Shown here: piece by piece, positions 1 through 10,950 of the stretch
Numbering within the stretch: position 1 is the stretch's first letter
Layout: each line of letters starts with the position of its first letter
Assembly: GCF_901709675.1 (NCBI RefSeq)
Contig: NC_051094.1
Location: 5,111,001-5,175,000 of the forward strand
Source of the DNA: Syngnathus acus
Lineage: Eukaryota > Chordata > Actinopteri > Syngnathiformes > Syngnathidae
Direction of reading: 5' to 3'
Length of the DNA stretch: 64,000 nt
Notes under the pieces: model-generated
What the model was told of the DNA's origin: nothing
The model's database searches: none
The model's input: the letters and a program-made list of their open reading frames with translations, nothing else
Position numbers and translations under genes: made by a program

Positions 1-143
1 TGTTAGAATAACAATTAAAACCCTGTTGAACAACAACAGGCGTGGCGAAACGCTGTGACGGCAATCGTCATTTGAAAAAGGTTCCTGAACAACGGCGCTT
101 TGGTATCATTTAGCAAACCATTTTGCACGCAAAACCTCAAAGA

Positions 144-1684
144 ATGTGGAAAGAGTTGGACGAAGCGGATAAGGAAGAAATTTGTCAAGTAAGAAAGGAG
201 AACGAAGAGAAACAACGACATCCGGAACCTGTTTCCAAGACTCGAATTGTGCTACACATCGATGGTAATGTTTCATTCCGAGCGTTCTACAACCGCAATA
301 CATCGTTTGCGCGTCGTATTGTAATTTCCTATTCCACCGGTAGATAAACAAACCTTTCACTACTGTGGAGGACACATTTTCAAAGAGAGATTGCACAGTG
401 CAAAGGCGCGGAATGCAATTCACTACTAGCCGTTGCGGTCCTTATTTACTGTTACTCGAAATAAAACGAGTGAAAATGTGTTTCTTCGCTATGTTTATTT
501 GTTCCGTAACAGGAAAATTGCTGTAAGCCACACTCCAGGTGAAAAGTGAAAAACCTTGTCACTTGGTGAAGCAGCATGTGGTTCATTGCCCCAAGTTATT
601 TATTTACATCATTAGGTTATAATATATCTCTATCTTTCCATGTTGTATATTTCATACGGTAATATTTTGATTTGTATGGGGTCTTTTTATGTTTCCTGTT
701 ATTGCACTTATCAGAATGTTTTCTAATTCATAATTTTTTGGTTTCTTTTAAAACTTGTGCCCTACAGATGCCCAACATCGAGTTAATTGTCGAGTCAAAG
801 AAGAAGTTGAAGATCCGCAGCGCCCTCATGTTAATGACGAGAACGATGCGCAGCCCATCAATGTCAAAGAGGAAGAGGATGAGTTCCCACTGACCGTCGT
901 GGTAGTTAAGGCTGAAGATGCCGAAAACGCCCTACCTGAGTTGTCACAGCTTCGTGGTTATAGCCCGAGAGAGGACCATTGCGGAAGTTCCCCGCTGTCC
1001 CGTAGCGACGACATCGCAGATACCAACAATACAGATGACGACAAACTCTCAGGAAACGGGACGGGCAAAGGACGCTTCAACTGCTCGGTCTGTGGCAAGA
1101 GCTATGCGTACAGGTGCAGTTTGACGCGTCACACGCGGACGCACACGGGTGAAAAACACTTTGCTTGTTCTGTTTGCAGCGCCAAATTTGTCCGAAAGGT
1201 GGCACTGATTGCGCATGTCGCCACACACACCGGGAAGAAAATCGTTTGCGTGCTCTGTGTGTGTAAGAGTTACTCTTACCAGAGCAGTCTAAACGCGCAC
1301 ATGCAGACACACAACGCAGAGAAGCCCTTCAGGTGTTCGGTCTGCAGCGAAGGCTTTATTCAGAAAGTAGCTTTGATTGCCCATATGACGACGCACACCG
1401 GCGAGAAGTCATTCTCTTGTTCGGTGTGCGGGAAAACCTTTTCTTATAAAAGCAACTTAAATATACACATGCGTACGCACAAAGAGGAAAAGTCCTTCAG
1501 TTGTTCGGTTTGCGACAAGAGATTCTACCTGAAGTCCATTATGGTATTGCACATGAGAACGCACAGTGGAGAAAAACCTTTTAGCTGCTCCGTTTGTGGT
1601 CAGAGGTTCACGCGGAAGGTGAACATGATTAAACACATCAGATCACACACGGGTCTAAATGACACTCAGAATGTTTTAAATTAA
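144..1684 (+). CDS. ZNF-A: C2H2 zinc-finger protein, two coding exons, seven fingers
   Basis: Predicted nuclear DNA-binding protein of about 345 residues. I join exon 1 (144-264, donor GTAATG) to exon 2 (768-1684, acceptor CCTACAG); both sides are phase 1 and the join is open. Exon 1 encodes a short charged segment (MWKELDEADKEEICQVRKEN) that looks like a degraded form of the N-terminal exon of the two downstream paralogues and lacks their LIAAADEIF part. An acidic linker (VKEEEDEFPLTVVVVKAED) follows, then seven C2H2 fingers from about 1078 to 1653 with mostly HTGEK-type linkers. Finger 3 (about 1243-1311) has 13 instead of 12 residues between its second Cys and first His, because of an extra codon in a TGTGTG tract. 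A poly(A) signal AATAAA lies at 2037-2042. The targets cannot be read from sequence. ATG 144 is the first in-frame ATG; non-coding exons further upstream cannot be excluded. Confidence 0.8.
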
Positions 1685-2379
1685 AATTGAAAGTTGTGTT
1701 TCAAATCAACTTTGTATGTGTTTTTTCAATCGCCGTTAAAGTTCTCGTAAATTTAAATATGCTCAGTAGTTTATTGTTCATCTCATATGATGCTGATGCT
1801 TTTTATTTTGCTGTTTTGTTTTGCAACTCTTTCTTATTCACTTTTTTTATTATTTTTTATTTTTTCATTTATTGTCATGTGGTGTGTATTGCTCCACATA
1901 TAAATAACTGGAAGTAAAAAAAAAAAATTGCATGTTGTATCTATTTGGTGATTTATTTGAATTATTGGCAAATAATATTTTGTTTCATGGCTCTGTCCTC
2001 ATTTATGATACCTGAGAAAAATGGTGGAAGTCACCCAATAAAATTGAATTTTGGGGTGTAGGGATTCAGTGAAAAATCCGCAAAATATTTTGGTTTTATC
2101 TTTATACGTACCGCCATAAGTGACACTTTGTGTTTATTTTGTTCATTTTATTTGCAATAAACACGGCAACAGTGCTCTCCGTCTGCTCTCTTGAGTTAAG
2201 TACTGCAGGTTCGCCACGAGATGGCGCACGTCTCACGCGGCTCATGATCGACCGCGTTCAAACCACCATCAAAGAAGAACCTATCGGAAGTGTGCCTAGT
2301 CTCGAAACGGAAAAGCCTCACCTCAAAACGGAACGACAATAAACGGAGCTCAGTCAAAGGAACTAAGAAAAGCATCAAA

Positions 2380-3909
2380 ATGTTGAAAGATTTGGTGAGC
2401 GAGCGACTAATTGCGGCCGCTGACGAAATATTCGTGCTATTCGAAAAATCGTACGAGGAAGAACTTTGCCGAAAGAGAGAAGAGAATGAGCGACAACGAC
2501 GAGAACTGGAGGCTGTTCGCAAGGCACACGTGGTGGTGCTACCCGACGAAGGTACGTGGGAATTTTAACGCAACAATTTGTCTTTGGCTAATCATAATGT
2601 CCGTAAAACATTTTATATCGACATAAACGCTCGTCTACGAGCAAAGCTACCTGTTGGCCTTCATTGTCACATTGATATGCCATTATTCCGTTCCAGCTCG
2701 CTTAAAACAATACTTTGTGTAGCAAATTTTTTAAATGACAAAAATGATATCCTACAGCAGTGTAATGAATATATACATACACTTCTGATATGCAAAACAA
2801 TGCATGCTTCAATCAACAAGTAAAAAAACTGTCAAGGAAACAAATGAAATAAAATTAAAGATGAGTTTCACATTCACAAAATATCACAAGAAGCCAAAAC
2901 AACTGTAACACTATTGTGTTATTTGCATTTTTGCAGCTATTCAGCAGCCGATTGCTGGTCTAGAGGAACTTGAGGGAGGAAGCTCCAGTTTGGACCGGGC
3001 AGGTCCACAACCCCCACCCCCCCCCCCCCCCCCCCATCTTATGCAAGAGCAAGAGGAGGCTCCACAGCCCCTCCATGTTAAAAGAAGGAAGTGAAGGAGG
3101 AGGAGGCCCTGACTGTCATCGTTGTGAGGAGCGAAGATGAAGATAAACCACCCGAGACGTTGCCGCGTCATCACCGTGTTTCATCACCAGACAAACTCCT
3201 AGCGCCGCTGCCGCACATCGACGACAAGAAACAACCCTCAAAGAGCAAGGCAGACTGTGAAAATGACGGCAAACATAAAGAAAGACCTTTCACGTGCTGG
3301 GTTTGCGGGAAAAGTTATTCCCACAGGAGTAACTTGATCAATCACATGTGCACGCACAAAGAGAAAACTTTTAGTTGCTCCGTTTGTGGAAAGAGATTCA
3401 CTCAAAAGGTGAATATGGTGACGCACATGAGAACGCACACCGGCGAAAGACCCTTCACATGCTCAATTTGCAGTAAAACCTTCACGCAAAAGCCCACCAG
3501 GGTGAAACACATGAGGATACACACCGGGGAAAAACCTTTCAGTTGCTCCGTTTGCGAGAGAAGCTTCTCCCACAAGAGCAATTTGAACGTGCACATGCAG
3601 TTGCACACGGGAGAAAAACCTTTCAGTTGCTCCGTTCGCGAGAGAAGCTTCTCCCAAAAGAGCAATTTGAACGTGCACATGAAGTCGCACATGGGAGAAA
3701 AACCTTTCAGTTGCTCGATTTGCGGCGAAGGCTTTCTCCTCAAAGTGACTTTGATTGCGCATACAGCAACGCACACCGGAGAGAAATTGTTCTCATGTTC
3801 ACTTTGCGGTACAAGCTTTGCATTTAAGACTAATTTGAACGCGCACGTTCGGAGACACAAACAAGTATCCCACAAGTCGGTTTTTTTTTGTTTTTTTCTT
3901 TGCATGTAA
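2380..3909 (+). CDS. ZNF-B: C2H2 zinc-finger gene with a frameshift and one broken finger (possible pseudogene)
   Basis: Second paralogue of the cluster. Exon 1 (2380-2551, donor GTACGT) encodes the shared N-terminal module with LIAAADEIFVLFE and a charged coiled-coil-like stretch. Exon 2 starts at 2937 after TTTTTGCAG. The joined frame gives the expected acidic linker up to PQPLHVK at about 3082, but then meets TGA at 3092-3094. The finger-coding frame, offset by one, is open from 3082 to 3909 and has no ATG before its first finger. Restoring the frame would need two fewer bases or one more near 3080-3094, or an equivalent miscount in the 19-C tract at 3017-3035 that would disturb the linker. 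Seven finger units follow at about 3288-3860. The fifth has Arg in place of its second Cys (CSVRERSF), so it cannot bind zinc normally. Either a decaying copy or an assembly error in a functional gene. Confidence 0.6.
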
Positions 3910-4564
3910 ATGGTACCATTTACCAAAAAAAGTATCATAAAATGTGTGCAAAAAGCACACAGTATATGGTCCAAGCAGTTTAAATGACAGAAGCATCATC
4001 TCTTCATAAATCACATTTTGCTGTTTGTGATGAAGCCTCGTCAAATCAAAGTGAGGTTAAATAATTGTGTATGTGACGAACTGATTTGATGGTAAGAGAC
4101 AATATTGACTTTCCCACACAGTATACTCCTTGACCTTTTGGTTGTTCCGCAATATGAATGCTGTGTTGTTCAACGCATTGTGTGTCTCGCTTTGAAAATA
4201 AACACGACCACCGCTCAACTTTTTACCTCTTTTCGCTCTTGAGGCAAGATTGCTGCCACGGGACGCGCCTTTTGGGTTGAGGGGGAGCAGAAGTTACGAG
4301 ACGGGCATTGTTCTGTTGGACTTTTGTGTGCTCTTAAAATGTGCACGTCAAATGTAAAGGTATCAACACACACGTCTTATCAAAATAATACGTTTTATTC
4401 TTCCATCCTGCTGCAATCTGGCTGTAGTGGCGTCTACCACCGAAGAAGAAAAATCCATCACCGAAGAAGAACAGGGCACAAGTGTGCGTTTACTCTCGAC
4501 GAAGCAAAAAATAATAATAATAATACAAGCAAATTCGAGTAGCAAAGAAAAAAAATCATTAAGA

Positions 4565-6208
4565 ATGTTACAAGCGTTGGTAAGGCAGCGACTAATTGCG
4601 GCCGCCGACGAAATATTTGAACTGTTTGAAAAAACGATTGCCACATACGAGGCGCAACTTTGTCGAGCTCGAGAGGAGACCGAGCGACAACGACGACAAC
4701 TCGAAGCTATTTCCAAGACACAACCGGTGTCGCACATCCAAGGTGCGTTCAAATAGTCGCAGATATCTTTTGACTCAGTTTAGCTACTTTGAGGTATGGA
4801 CAATTAACGATATGAAATACATGGATAGAAAAGGGGGATTTAATTAATTCTGTTCACGACTAAACGACGTACTAGTCATTAAAACAAAGTCATTAAAAAG
4901 AACAAATGGACCAGTTCTGGGTCTACCGCGCCTAACGCCCAGAGTTCCGGGAGAGGCGCTCGATTGCTCTTATTCGGACCAAACAGACAATCGCGTGATC
5001 TCAGCTGTGTTTATGTTGCTTGTGCCCTGCAGACGTCCAGCTACTGATCAGTCACCAAGGACAAGAACTTTCCCCTCGGCTACAGGGGGACACCAGCAGT
5101 TTGGAGCATCCGCAACCCCTCCACGTTAGAGAACAGGAGGCAGATGTCCCCATGAAAAGCGAAGAGGAGCCGACTGAGTCGCAACGTATGATGACAGAGA
5201 CCAAAGGAGACCACCTGTTCGCTCCGTTGTCCGACGGTGACGACATTGGTGAACTTTTAAGGAGCGGTACCGACTCTGCAGGTGAGATGAGGCGGCAAAC
5301 TGACAAACAAGTACTTCGAAAACAAAATTATTTAGGTCACATAGACGTGTCATGCAGTGCTGTAGTACTGTACTAAGCCGATGATTAGTTTTAGTGCCTC
5401 ACTGTACACTGTAAAAACATTACATTTGTAAAGGAAACGTTTGAGCTGACTTCCTCGTTAAGGGTTGGGACAGTGTGACTCTTGTTTCTTGTGCCTGACA
5501 GAAGAATATGCGGGGAGCTCCCGATTGGAGCATCCCCAGCCTTCCCACGTTAAAGAGGAAGAGGAGGATTCCAGCAGCAGCAACTTGCTGCTAAGCTCCC
5601 CCCTCGTGAAGTGCGAAGATGATGACAATTCGCCTGACTGGTTACCGCTCGATCATGGCGCTCCGACAGCATGCGTGCAGTCGCACGCCAGCACCCGCAC
5701 CAGGAAGAAACTGTTAAGCTGCTCGGTTTGCGGTCACAGATTCTTTCGAAAGATTCACCTGGCAGCACACATGAGGAAACACGGTGGAGACAACGCTGCG
5801 AGCTGCTGCGTCTGCGGCCAAAGGTTTAGTTCAAATGTTGCTTTGATTGCGCATGCGGTGACACACACCGTTGATGGACCTTTGGTCTGCCCGATTTGTG
5901 CTAAAAGATTTTCCTGCAAGACAAAGTTAAGCGATCACATCCACTCGCACAGACAAGACTCCTTGCGTTGTTCCTTTTGCGATAAGCCATTCACTCAGAA
6001 GGTGACGCTGGAACGGCACATGAAAGCACACGCGTTGGAAAAAACTTTCACCTGTTCCATTTGCGACAAAACCTTCCCTCAAGAGGGCACCATGGTGACA
6101 CACATGCGGATACACACGACAGGAAAAGACTTTCCATGCCCGCTTTGCGGCAGGAGGTTCTGTGTCGAGGCTAACATGGTGTCGCACATGAAAACGCACA
6201 AGGCCTAA
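4565..6208 (+). CDS. ZNF-C: C2H2 zinc-finger protein, three coding exons, six fingers
   Basis: Third paralogue, about 377 residues, apparently intact. Exons: 4565-4742 (donor GTGCGT), 5033-5281 (acceptor CCCTGCAG, donor GTGAGA) and 5502-6208 (acceptor CCTGACAG); all joins are phase 1 and open. Exon 1 encodes the shared N-terminal module (MLQALVRQRLIAAADEIFEL, then a Glu/Arg/Gln-rich helix with AREETERQRRQLEAI). Exon 2 is an acidic linker with a DVQLLISHQG start, an LEHPQPLHVRE motif and the family phrase LFAPLSD. Exon 3 repeats the LEHPQPSHVKEEEE motif before six C2H2 fingers, about 5718-6198. The finger linkers are mostly not TGEKP, unlike ZNF-A and ZNF-B. AATAAA lies at 6262-6267, 54 bases after the stop. 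The family is presumably made of transcriptional regulators; no target can be inferred. Confidence 0.8.
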
Positions 6209-7032
6209 TAATGGTCCCGTTTAAGGTCAAAAGAGCTCGAGAACAAAATGATGCAACGGTGAATAAACGTCGTCCTGCCCATTTAGGCTATGATCCAGCA
6301 ATTGGACGAACATTTGAGTTTTAACCCTGTAGGATTGTTTAAATCATAGGAAAAATGAAAACAAATGAGTGATATTCAAAAGAAGTTCAGCTTTATTTAC
6401 GGTTTGCTTTGTTTGTCTTCCAACAGCCATCAAGTATTGAAACATATTTTTGAACCGCTTCAATGTTTTATGTCATTGACGCCAATGTGATGGTAATGCG
6501 GTCCACGACGACACAACGACATCAATATTTATTTTCCTTTACCAATTCTCCTAACTTCATGGGCTACTTTCTACTTTACTAAATTAATTTTAAACACTCG
6601 AAGTAGGAAATTCTTTGCGATAATGTATTATAGCATATAATATATGTATGTAGTATAGTCAGATGTCATAGAGAAGAAAAAAAAAACTTTAAGAAACTTG
6701 ATAAATCATGTCTGGGGTGTGACATGTTACCTTTAATATACATTAATTAGGTTCATGTATTACGTTTTATTGTACTATTGGAATATTTAATTTTAGGAAC
6801 GAATAAAATTTGTGGCGTTAGAGGTAATTATTTGGAGTCTGACTTTGTAGTTTTTTTTTTTCCCGTCTGTTCCTACCGTTGAGCCCGTCCTCAATACCGT
6901 CTCAAGATGGCGTCCGTATGACGTTGCAGCTTCTCGAGCGCTGGTGAACCACCGCCGAAGAAGAAAAAGAAGGACGTCCACTTATTTTTACTTTAAAAGG
7001 GCAGAGCGATATCAAGTGTAGAAAGATTAAAA

Positions 7033-7146
7033 ATGTTGAAAGATTTGGTAAGGGGGCAATTAATTGCGCCCACTGACGGCAACTTTAAAGTTGTTTTAGA
7101 ACGTATACGTAGTCTACTCAAAGCTTCCCTGCAGGGGGCGCTATAG
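7033..7146 (+). pseudogene. Decayed first exon of a fourth zinc-finger paralogue
   Basis: An ATG at 7033 opens MLKDLVRGQLIAPTDGNFK, which aligns with the first exons of ZNF-B (MLKDLVSERLIAAADEIFV) and ZNF-C. The match fades after about 19 codons and the frame ends at TAG by 7146. No donor or finger exon follows. The preceding 70 bases (about 6945-6975, ACCACCGCCGAAGAAGAAAAAG) also resemble the 5' leader of ZNF-C near 4430-4455. This reads as the remains of a tandem duplication whose finger exon was lost. Confidence 0.6.
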
Positions 7147-8400
7147 GACAGACAACCTGCATTCATCGCTAGCCAATTGCCAGAGCAGCTGTGGCTAGTT
7201 TACCACTACCTCATGTTTGTGTGCATGAATAAAATAAATGTATCCATCCACTTTTAAGCGTCTCCGAGTGTCCAGTAAAGCGCCATATACATGTGCTGTA
7301 TTTTATTATGACTACAATTAACTTTTTTCTGCACTTGTTGGGTCATGAAATGTTGGAGAAAGAGTTGACTCACTGCCTTCACGCATCATCAATAGAAAGG
7401 TGAGTAGTTTTACTTTGTTTTGACTGTTTCTTTTTTCTTTTTTCTTTTTTTTTTACACATTGTTGTTGACCTAAAACGGAATGACCTTTTAATGAAAATG
7501 TGAGTGTATATATAAGTTATTACATTACATTTGGAAAAATTACAACTAGTACGCAGGTTGGTTTGGTGTGTAAGTCTGTCTTTGTATGTTGGAACGTGTG
7601 ACACGATTGTTGAAATTGGTTGTGCCATGAGCCAAAACATAGGTACACACACTTTAGAACTAAAGCAATGCTAAAACACATAAATAAATAGCTCTACAAA
7701 TATGAAATATTGTATTAGAAAAATGCACAGATAGCAGAAAAATACATTAAAAACTAATTGTGGGGGAAATTCTAAATGACAAATAGGTCGAGACTTATTC
7801 AAAAATATTCAACAACAGTGGAAATATTAGACAAATTAAGTCAAGTTTATTTACAAAGGTACACTTGCACGTTCTGAACCAAGCCAATGCAATAGAATCA
7901 AATGGGGACTTAAAACACAAATGTAAATGTACAAATAATAATAAAAAACGGATGAAATGATCAGAATTTTAGAATATATTTAATACGTATTAGAAAAAAA
8001 ATACAAAGCATAAAGTCAGAAACATTTGAAAATAAAATGCCTGCTCATTAATGCATGAAATACTGTTTAAAAAAAGATTTACAAAGAATTAGACAAAACG
8101 GAATCAATACCATGAAAGATTCAAGTTTAAACTTTTTGGATCAAAAAACCCATCAGAAAATAATGTTAAAAACCTCAGAAAATTCACATAATATAAAAAC
8201 AAAAATAGAGAAACTGCAGAAAAGAAACGTAATGATGGAAAAAAAAAAAAAATCAAACAAAACTCTTTTAAACTATTATAAAACACAGTCATAATGAACA
8301 TGTATTTCTTTTGGTGAAGGATGGCAACCCCACATGGCTTCATGATGCCTTATGAAGAAGCCATGTGGAGTTGTCGTGCTCTCATTTAACTCTGTTCCTT

Positions 8401-8719
8401 CTGCAGCGAAAAACTCCAATATTGACTTTCGATCTTATCCAACATGTTGCAATGCTTTTGGACGAACACAGGGCGAGCAATGTTTGTGCAGAGGTCCAAC
8501 TCCTCTGCCCCAATGTAAACACTCAAGGAAACGTGCTGCACTTGCATCGTAGTATATTCCGCCACTCAAGCGTAACCAAATCAGATTTGTGCGTTCATTC
8601 ATTTTGCATTTGCGGGCTTATCTTTGTCGTCGTGACAAATGTCAGCTCGCCCGGGTTCACCGCGACTTGTCACACGAGCTCCACGAAAAAGCTGCCACGC
8701 TGAGCGAAATAGCCGCGAG
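8401..8719 (+). other. Two exon-like segments of unknown origin
   Basis: The segment after the CTGCAG acceptor near 8400 is open in a helix-like frame (KTPILTFDLIQHVAMLLDEH) and reaches a possible donor GTAAAC near 8514. A second segment, about 8645-8718, follows an ATGTCAG acceptor, reads LARVHRDLSHELHEKAATLS and ends at a good AG|GTAAAT donor. I do not recognise the protein. They may be exons of a small gene, the remnant of one, or chance open frames; I found no convincing first or last exon. Confidence 0.2.
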
Positions 8720-10950
8720 GTAAATGTATACGCCTCAAACTGACGATTGGAACAAATTGGCCGACGGATGGTCGTTTAGCCTTGCAAAAAAGCCGCATAA
8801 TAAATCATCTCAACTCATTTCCAAATAATTCAGTTTGAGCTTAAACACATTTATGTCCGGCATAATAAAGCAACAATGCTCCTTGTTTTATGATTATGGC
8901 ACAAACACACTTCTAATACCACTTTTATTCAGATGCTGCACTGCCAAAAGCAGAGGCTAGGCTGCACTGTGTTTGTTTACAGAGGCGGGACAGTCCCTAA
9001 CAAACTAAGAGTAAGAAACAAATCTGTTATTCTTGTTCGCCAACGTATTGTGGTGGAACATTGTCACCGTGACGCAAGACGCAACCCATCTGTACCGAAG
9101 TTAAATTCCTTGTTTGGCACGCTCAAACATGGCGAATAAAAAGTCTTGAATCTGAGCAGGACACTTCATTAGGTACACAATCTAATAGTGCCCAAGAGAC
9201 GATTTCCGCTTCTTCCAAGAATAATAATGTGGAATGTGAAAGCCTCGATGAAGGCAAAGCAAGACACGCTGAGGGCTTCTGGGGTGATGCTGAATGGAAG
9301 TGCGTCACATATTACACAAGACCCCAGTTACTATGGTTTCATTTCCTGTACATGTGGTGGCCTGTCCGCTTGAACTATCTCATGAATCATCAGAAAGAGG
9401 TCATTATTTTTTCCCTTCAAGCTCCGCCAGAGTTGAGTGGAGCAAAATAAATAAATACATACATAAAAAAATAACTGAATGTAGTTTATTAATAGTTTGG
9501 ATATTTGGCATTTTGTTAACAGTTAAGGTCAGGTCAAGTTTAATATAAACTTTTAGAAGGTTTAGGATAAAACTGAACATGTTCAATAATATTGGAATCA
9601 AAACAGACTGAGCTTAAAACGTGTGTGTGTGTGTCAGAAAGAGGCAGCTCGCAAAAGTTTTCTCAATTGTTTAACTGCAGTGACTCGATCCAATTGAACT
9701 ATTTGAATGAAGGTCACCTTGACGTATGTCCCCTTTAAAATGAGCAACAGCAAAGGGAGACAAGCAAGTTGATCAATGACATGAGAAAGTGATGCAACAG
9801 ACCAAACCGGCAGCTTGTGAGAGCGTTTTGCTCCCCTGCCCTGGTCGCGGCACGTAACGTTCACTACGGAGGGGAAAGAGGCACCGGCTCGTCAAAGCTT
9901 AATTGGGCGGCCCACCCGACCCGAGAGGGTAAAAGCTACAAGATAGTTGACAGCAACAATGCTGAAACTAAGCCTTGTTTCTTCTCATTTGACTGACACG
10001 TATCATGTTTTATTTTAGCCGTGTTATGTAACACAAGTCGGCCTCCTTCCCAGAAGTGACTTACGCAAGGCGAGAGGAAGCGTGCCAACATAAATATTGC
10101 ATTTTGCAAACTTGCCACTACATTTGTTCAATTAAACTTTGGATTGAATGAATTCATTGAATGTGACCTTTTTAATTATGTCTATTTGTTATTTGCCAGA
10201 AAATAAGTCACTTTTTCCCTATACAGGAAAAAGTCCAAATGCCAGCACATCACCTCACACAAGCAGGACCAGATTACACCAAAAATACAGTAAGAAATTA
10301 TTTTAAATTACTCACTAGAAAAGTGTTAAAAAAAAAAAAAAACATGGTACAAAAGTGATATTCATTTATAACCAATAACGTATTTCATTAAATCTATTTT
10401 AAAAATCTGAATGTTCATGATGCAGTGATGAAAACAAGACGAAAAAATGCAACACAGAAGTTATTTTTTAATGAAGACTTACAAGGAAAGTTGGCAACAT
10501 TTTGAAGCTTGTTTGTATACAGCGACCCGAAAGCAGAATACACTAATAAATAGTATTTCATATTTAAATGACCCCCCCCTTCCCCCAATCCATTCCCATT
10601 TACAATACTGGATAGCAATCTAAAAGCGAACTCCATCTCCCATGAGCCATTGCGGCATGGTGAGCGCTACAGACCTGCTGTAAAGTGAAAGGGAGATATA
10701 GTGTGCTTGGCCAGAAACACCAACAGGTGACGTTAGCACTAATATATCGCTGGCGTCGGGCGGAATGTTTGCAACCTCCAAAATGATCACTATTCCAGAG
10801 ACCCCCAAAACGGCATGTGTTGTTTCAGCTGTTAACCGTTTCAGACATTCAACCCACATGTGTGGACCGACTATAAAAAAAACAATTGTAACAGGAGGTT
10901 TAAGCTCGGCACCAGCGATATACGTTTGTTATGGCCAATTGTGAGTGCGT

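Larger units (their letters stand above)
6270..10950. other. Intergenic region between the zinc-finger cluster and xbp1
   Basis: About 4.7 kb, AT-rich, with A-runs near 7920-8260 and no long coding frame. Apart from the decayed zinc-finger exon at 7033 and the weak exon-like segments at 8401-8719, I see no gene. The xbp1 3' UTR should occupy the right part on the minus strand. A candidate minus-strand AATAAA lies at 10009-10014 (TTTATT on the plus strand), but I cannot tell which poly(A) site is used. Confidence 0.5.
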
